From: Limisphaerales bacterium
GTDB lineage: Bacteria > Verrucomicrobiota > Verrucomicrobiia > Limisphaerales > UBA11358
Direction of reading: 5' to 3'
DNA length: 15,342 nucleotides
Assembly: GCA_003455565.1 (NCBI GenBank)
Contig: DMQW01000008.1
Span: 1 to 15,342 of the forward strand
Every line of letters begins with the position of its first letter. Position 1 is the stretch's first letter. The notes below the pieces were generated by a model. The model was not told the origin of the DNA. It saw only the letters and a program-made list of their open reading frames with translations, and did no database searches. The translations under genes were made by a program, and so were the position numbers. Below are positions 12,426 through 15,342 of this stretch, in pieces.

Positions 12426-15342
12426 ATGCAACTTAAAGCCGGCCGGCTGGCATTCAAGGTCGCGTTGATTTATGTCATCGTGGCCGGATGCTGGATTTTA
12501 TTCTCCGACAAGCTGCTGGCAGTCTTCATCAGCGACCCGGACGAACGAATTTATCTTTCCATTATCAAGGGCTGGGGCTTCGTGATTGTGACAGGAGGCT
12601 TGTTGTATCAAGTTTTAAGACGTTTGTTGCAGCGCTGGGAACGGGAAGTGGAACAGCGCCAAAAGGCGGAGGCCGCATACCAGAAGGCCGGGGAGGCGCT
12701 GCGGGAGAGTGAGGAGCACTTCGTTAATCTGTTCGAAAAGGCTCCGCTCGGTTACCAGTCGCTCAATGCCGACGGTCGCTTTATCGAGGTGAATGAAGCC
12801 TGGCTGGCCATACTGGGCTACACCCGGGAGGAGGTCATCGGCAAATGGTTCGGGGATTTCCTCGCGCCGGAGTTCGTGGAAGCGTTTCGCCAGCGGTTTC
12901 CGATCTTCAAGGCGGCGGGGAGCATCCATTCCGAATTTGAGATGCTTCATCGGAGTGGCGAGCGGAGGTTCATCGCCTTTGAAGGACGCATCGGCCATAA
13001 GCCGGACGGAAGCTTCCAGCAAACGTATTGCATCCTCCAGGACATCACCGAGCGCAAGCGGGCGGAGGAAACCATTGCCCGCGAACGCCAGTTGCTCCGC
13101 ACATTGATTGATCTGCTGCCCGAAATTTTTTATATCAAAGACTTGGACAGCCGTTTTCTGATTGTCAACGAAACCCTGGTGAAATTAGTCGGCAAAGATA
13201 CTCCCGCCCAAGTTCTTGGCCTGTCCGATGCGGATCTTTTCCCCGCCGGACTGGCCGCCGAGCTCCGCGCCGAGGAGTTGAAAGTCTTTGCTGGAGAATC
13301 ACTCATCAACCATGAAAACATTATGGTTTTTCCGGATGGCCGGATGCACACGGTGTTGACGACCAAATTGCCGTTTCGGGACAGCCAGGGGCGGATTTGC
13401 GGTCTGGTGGGAATCGGGCATGACATCACCGAGCGCAAGGTGGTGGAAGACGAACTGCGCCGGGTGAATACGTTCCTGGACTCAATCATCAAGCACATCC
13501 CGAACATGGTCTTCCTCAAGGATGCCAAGACACTCCAGTTCGTTCGGTTCAACCGGGCGGGGGAAAATCTGCTGGGGCGTTCCGAGGCCGAACTGCTGGG
13601 GAAGACCGATTACGATTTCTTCCCGAAGGATCTGGCCGACTACTTTACGGAGAATGACCGGCAGGTTCTGCGCGGGAAGGAAGTTGTGGACATCCCGGAA
13701 GAACGCCTGCAAACCCGCGACAAAGGAGAGCGCATCTTGCACACCCGGAAGGTGCCGGTCCTGAACGAGAACGGAGAACCCAAATACTTACTGGGCATCT
13801 CCGAAGACATCACCGAGCGCAAACAGGCTGAAGCTGTGTTGCAAGAACGCGAGGAACAATACCGCAAGGTGGTGGAATCTTCGCCCAATTACATTTTTAT
13901 CCTGCAACAGAACCGGTTCGTGCTGGTCAACGCGGCGGCCCTCAAATTGTTCGGCGCCAGCCAGCCGGATGAATTGCTCGGGCGGGACGTGTTCGACTTC
14001 ATCCACCCGGATTTTCATGACCTCATCCGCGACCGCATCGTTCAAGCGGCGCACCAAGAGCAGCCGCTGCCTTTGCTCGAGCAGAAACTTCTGCGGCTGG
14101 ACGGCTCGGTTGTGGAAGTGGAAGCCACTTCGACCCGGTTTCAATTCCAGGGCCAGCCCGCGCTGCTGGTGGAAGCGCACGACATCACCGAGCGCAAGCG
14201 GGCGGAGGAGGAGATAAATTTGCAGTTCAGCATCCTGACCGCCGCCGCCAACGCCATTTGCATCACCGACCGCGCCGGAAAAATTGAATGGGTCAACCCG
14301 GCTTTCACCAAGCTCACGGGATACAGCGCCGATGAAGCCATCGGGCGCACTTCGCGCATTCTGAAATCCGGCCAGCATCCGCCGGAATTTTACGCCGGCT
14401 TGTGGCAGACAATACTGGCAGGCAATGTCTGGCACGGCGAAGTGGTTAACAAGCGCAAGGACGGCCAGCTCTACACCGTGGAAATGACGATCACACCGGT
14501 GCGGGGCGCAGACGGCCAGATCGCGCATTTCGTGGACATCAAACAGGACGTCACCGAACGCAAGCAGGCCGAGGGTGAAATTCAGCGGCAGGCGGCTTTC
14601 GCTCACTTCAATCCCAATCCTGTGCTGGAATTGTCCACGACGGGTGAAGTCAGGTATTTCAACGACGCCGCTCTCCAGATTGCGCGCACGTTCGGCCAGG
14701 AACATCCTGCCCAGATTCTGCCGCCCAATACCGCCGCCATCGTGCGCGACTGCCTGGCCACGACCAAGCCGCTCCTCCGTTTGGAAACGCACGCCAAGAA
14801 CCGCACGATCTCGTGGTCGTTCTTCCCCGTGACGCTCAACCACGTGGTGCATTGCTACGCGGGCGATATCACAAAGCGAAAACAGCTCGAAGAACAATTT
14901 CGTCAGTCGCAGAAAATGGAGGCCATCGGCCAGCTTGCCAGCGGGGTGGCGCACGATTTCAACAACATCCTGGCAGTGATTCAATTGCAGGCAGGTCTGC
15001 TGAAGACGGAGCAAAACATTTCTGCCAAACAACTGGATTTTGCCAGCGAGATTGAAAAGTCCACCCAGCGCGCGGCCGACCTCACCCGCCAGTTGCTCCT
15101 GTTCAGCCGCAAACAGGCCTTGCAACCGCGCGACCTTGATTTGAACGAAGTCGTCACCAGCATCACCAAAATGCTGCAACGCACCCTCGGCGAGGATGTC
15201 CAGATGCAATTTAAGTTTTCTCCCCAGCCGTTGTTGGTTCATGCCGACGCGGGCATGGTTGATCAAATCCTCATGAATCTGTCGGTCAATGCCCGCGACG
15301 CCATGCCCAAAGGCGGCCAGCTCCTCATCGAAACTTCCGCCG
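12426..15342 (+). CDS. Membrane-bound sensor histidine kinase with six PAS domains (3' end outside window)
   Basis: The frame is open from ATG 12426 to the window end (972 codons). Two N-terminal membrane helices (about 8-30 and 42-65) precede six PAS domains at about 95-210, 220-337, 345-465, 475-590, 598-712 and 720-818. Each ends in a D-[IV]-T-[EK]-R-K linker (residues 206, 333, 461, 586, 708, 814). Then comes the phosphoacceptor H-box with H843 in GVAHDFNNIL and the start of the ATPase domain, N955 in VNARDAMPKGG. No periplasmic sensor domain is visible, so sensing is probably cytoplasmic through the PAS domains. A receiver domain may follow outside the window. The sixth PAS is divergent. 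It diverges from the cupin operon; no partner response regulator is seen, and a link to nitrite or NO is not shown. Confidence 0.92.
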   Translation, partial: MQLKAGRLAFKVALIYVIVAGCWILFSDKLLAVFISDPDERIYLSIIKGWGFVIVTGGLLYQVLRRLLQRWEREVEQRQKAEAAYQKAGEALRESEEHFVNLFEKAPLGYQSLNADGRFIEVNEAWLAILGYTREEVIGKWFGDFLAPEFVEAFRQRFPIFKAAGSIHSEFEMLHRSGERRFIAFEGRIGHKPDGSFQQTYCILQDITERKRAEETIARERQLLRTLIDLLPEIFYIKDLDSRFLIVNETLVKLVGKDTPAQVLGLSDADLFPAGLAAELRAEELKVFAGESLINHENIMVFPDGRMHTVLTTKLPFRDSQGRICGLVGIGHDITERKVVEDELRRVNTFLDSIIKHIPNMVFLKDAKTLQFVRFNRAGENLLGRSEAELLGKTDYDFFPKDLADYFTENDRQVLRGKEVVDIPEERLQTRDKGERILHTRKVPVLNENGEPKYLLGISEDITERKQAEAVLQEREEQYRKVVESSPNYIFILQQNRFVLVNAAALKLFGASQPDELLGRDVFDFIHPDFHDLIRDRIVQAAHQEQPLPLLEQKLLRLDGSVVEVEATSTRFQFQGQPALLVEAHDITERKRAEEEINLQFSILTAAANAICITDRAGKIEWVNPAFTKLTGYSADEAIGRTSRILKSGQHPPEFYAGLWQTILAGNVWHGEVVNKRKDGQLYTVEMTITPVRGADGQIAHFVDIKQDVTERKQAEGEIQRQAAFAHFNPNPVLELSTTGEVRYFNDAALQIARTFGQEHPAQILPPNTAAIVRDCLATTKPLLRLETHAKNRTISWSFFPVTLNHVVHCYAGDITKRKQLEEQFRQSQKMEAIGQLASGVAHDFNNILAVIQLQAGLLKTEQNISAKQLDFASEIEKSTQRAADLTRQLLLFSRKQALQPRDLDLNEVVTSITKMLQRTLGEDVQMQFKFSPQPLLVHADAGMVDQILMNLSVNARDAMPKGGQLLIETSA

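Noticed and set aside
13788..15266. A 492-codon open frame on the minus strand opposite the sensor kinase
   Set aside because: The plus-strand frame encodes clear PAS, H-box and N-box motifs. The antisense frame is open because of GC-rich codon bias and has no recognisable domain.

Overview
The window looks like chromosomal DNA of a Verrucomicrobiota bacterium, perhaps of the Pedosphaera/Limisphaerales type. This is inferred from the gene content (a Gfo/Idh/MocA dehydrogenase next to a TIM-barrel isomerase, an alginate-lyase-like secreted enzyme, a six-PAS hybrid-type sensor kinase), the GC-rich coding sequence and the almost complete lack of Shine-Dalgarno sequences. No 16S gene or other taxonomic marker is present, so the assignment is tentative.

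Left part (1-4430): a decayed carbohydrate-enzyme fragment runs off the left edge. It is followed by a two-gene minus-strand operon (isomerase and dehydrogenase), a small secreted protein with an operator-like palindrome upstream and an intrinsic terminator downstream, and a secreted alginate-lyase-family enzyme.

Central part (4431-12149): a compact nitrite/NO-response island. One minus-strand operon reads DGC-domain protein - nirK (class II copper nitrite reductase with fused cytochrome c) - nirV - SCO copper chaperone - DUF2249 - Crp/Fnr regulator. Most junctions are 4-bp ATGA overlaps. Diverging from it is a YgbA-type NO-inducible gene. A second minus-strand operon reads cupin - DUF2249 - 12-TM heme-copper-oxidase-like membrane protein - DUF59 - DUF2249, and ends at a bidirectional terminator shared with the YgbA gene. 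Each of the three promoters carries a perfect FNR/DNR box (TTGAC-N4-RTCAA). The Crp/Fnr protein encoded in the island has the matching E-T-x-S-R recognition helix and lacks the FNR iron-sulfur cysteines, so a self-contained, NO- or redox-sensing regulon is likely. Two of these promoters place the start codon exactly 41.5 bp from the box centre, which predicts leaderless mRNAs.

Right part (12150-15342): a noncoding stretch with a 5' fragment of a tRNA-Leu-like gene, then a large membrane-bound sensor histidine kinase with six PAS domains, cut by the right edge within its ATPase domain.

The least characterised element is the second operon. Its membrane protein has the 12-helix, three-fold repeated architecture of heme-copper oxidase subunit I but lacks most catalytic histidines. 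It is co-transcribed with a cupin, two TusA-like DUF2249 proteins and a DUF59 protein under the same predicted regulator as nirK. No recognisable NO reductase lies in the window.
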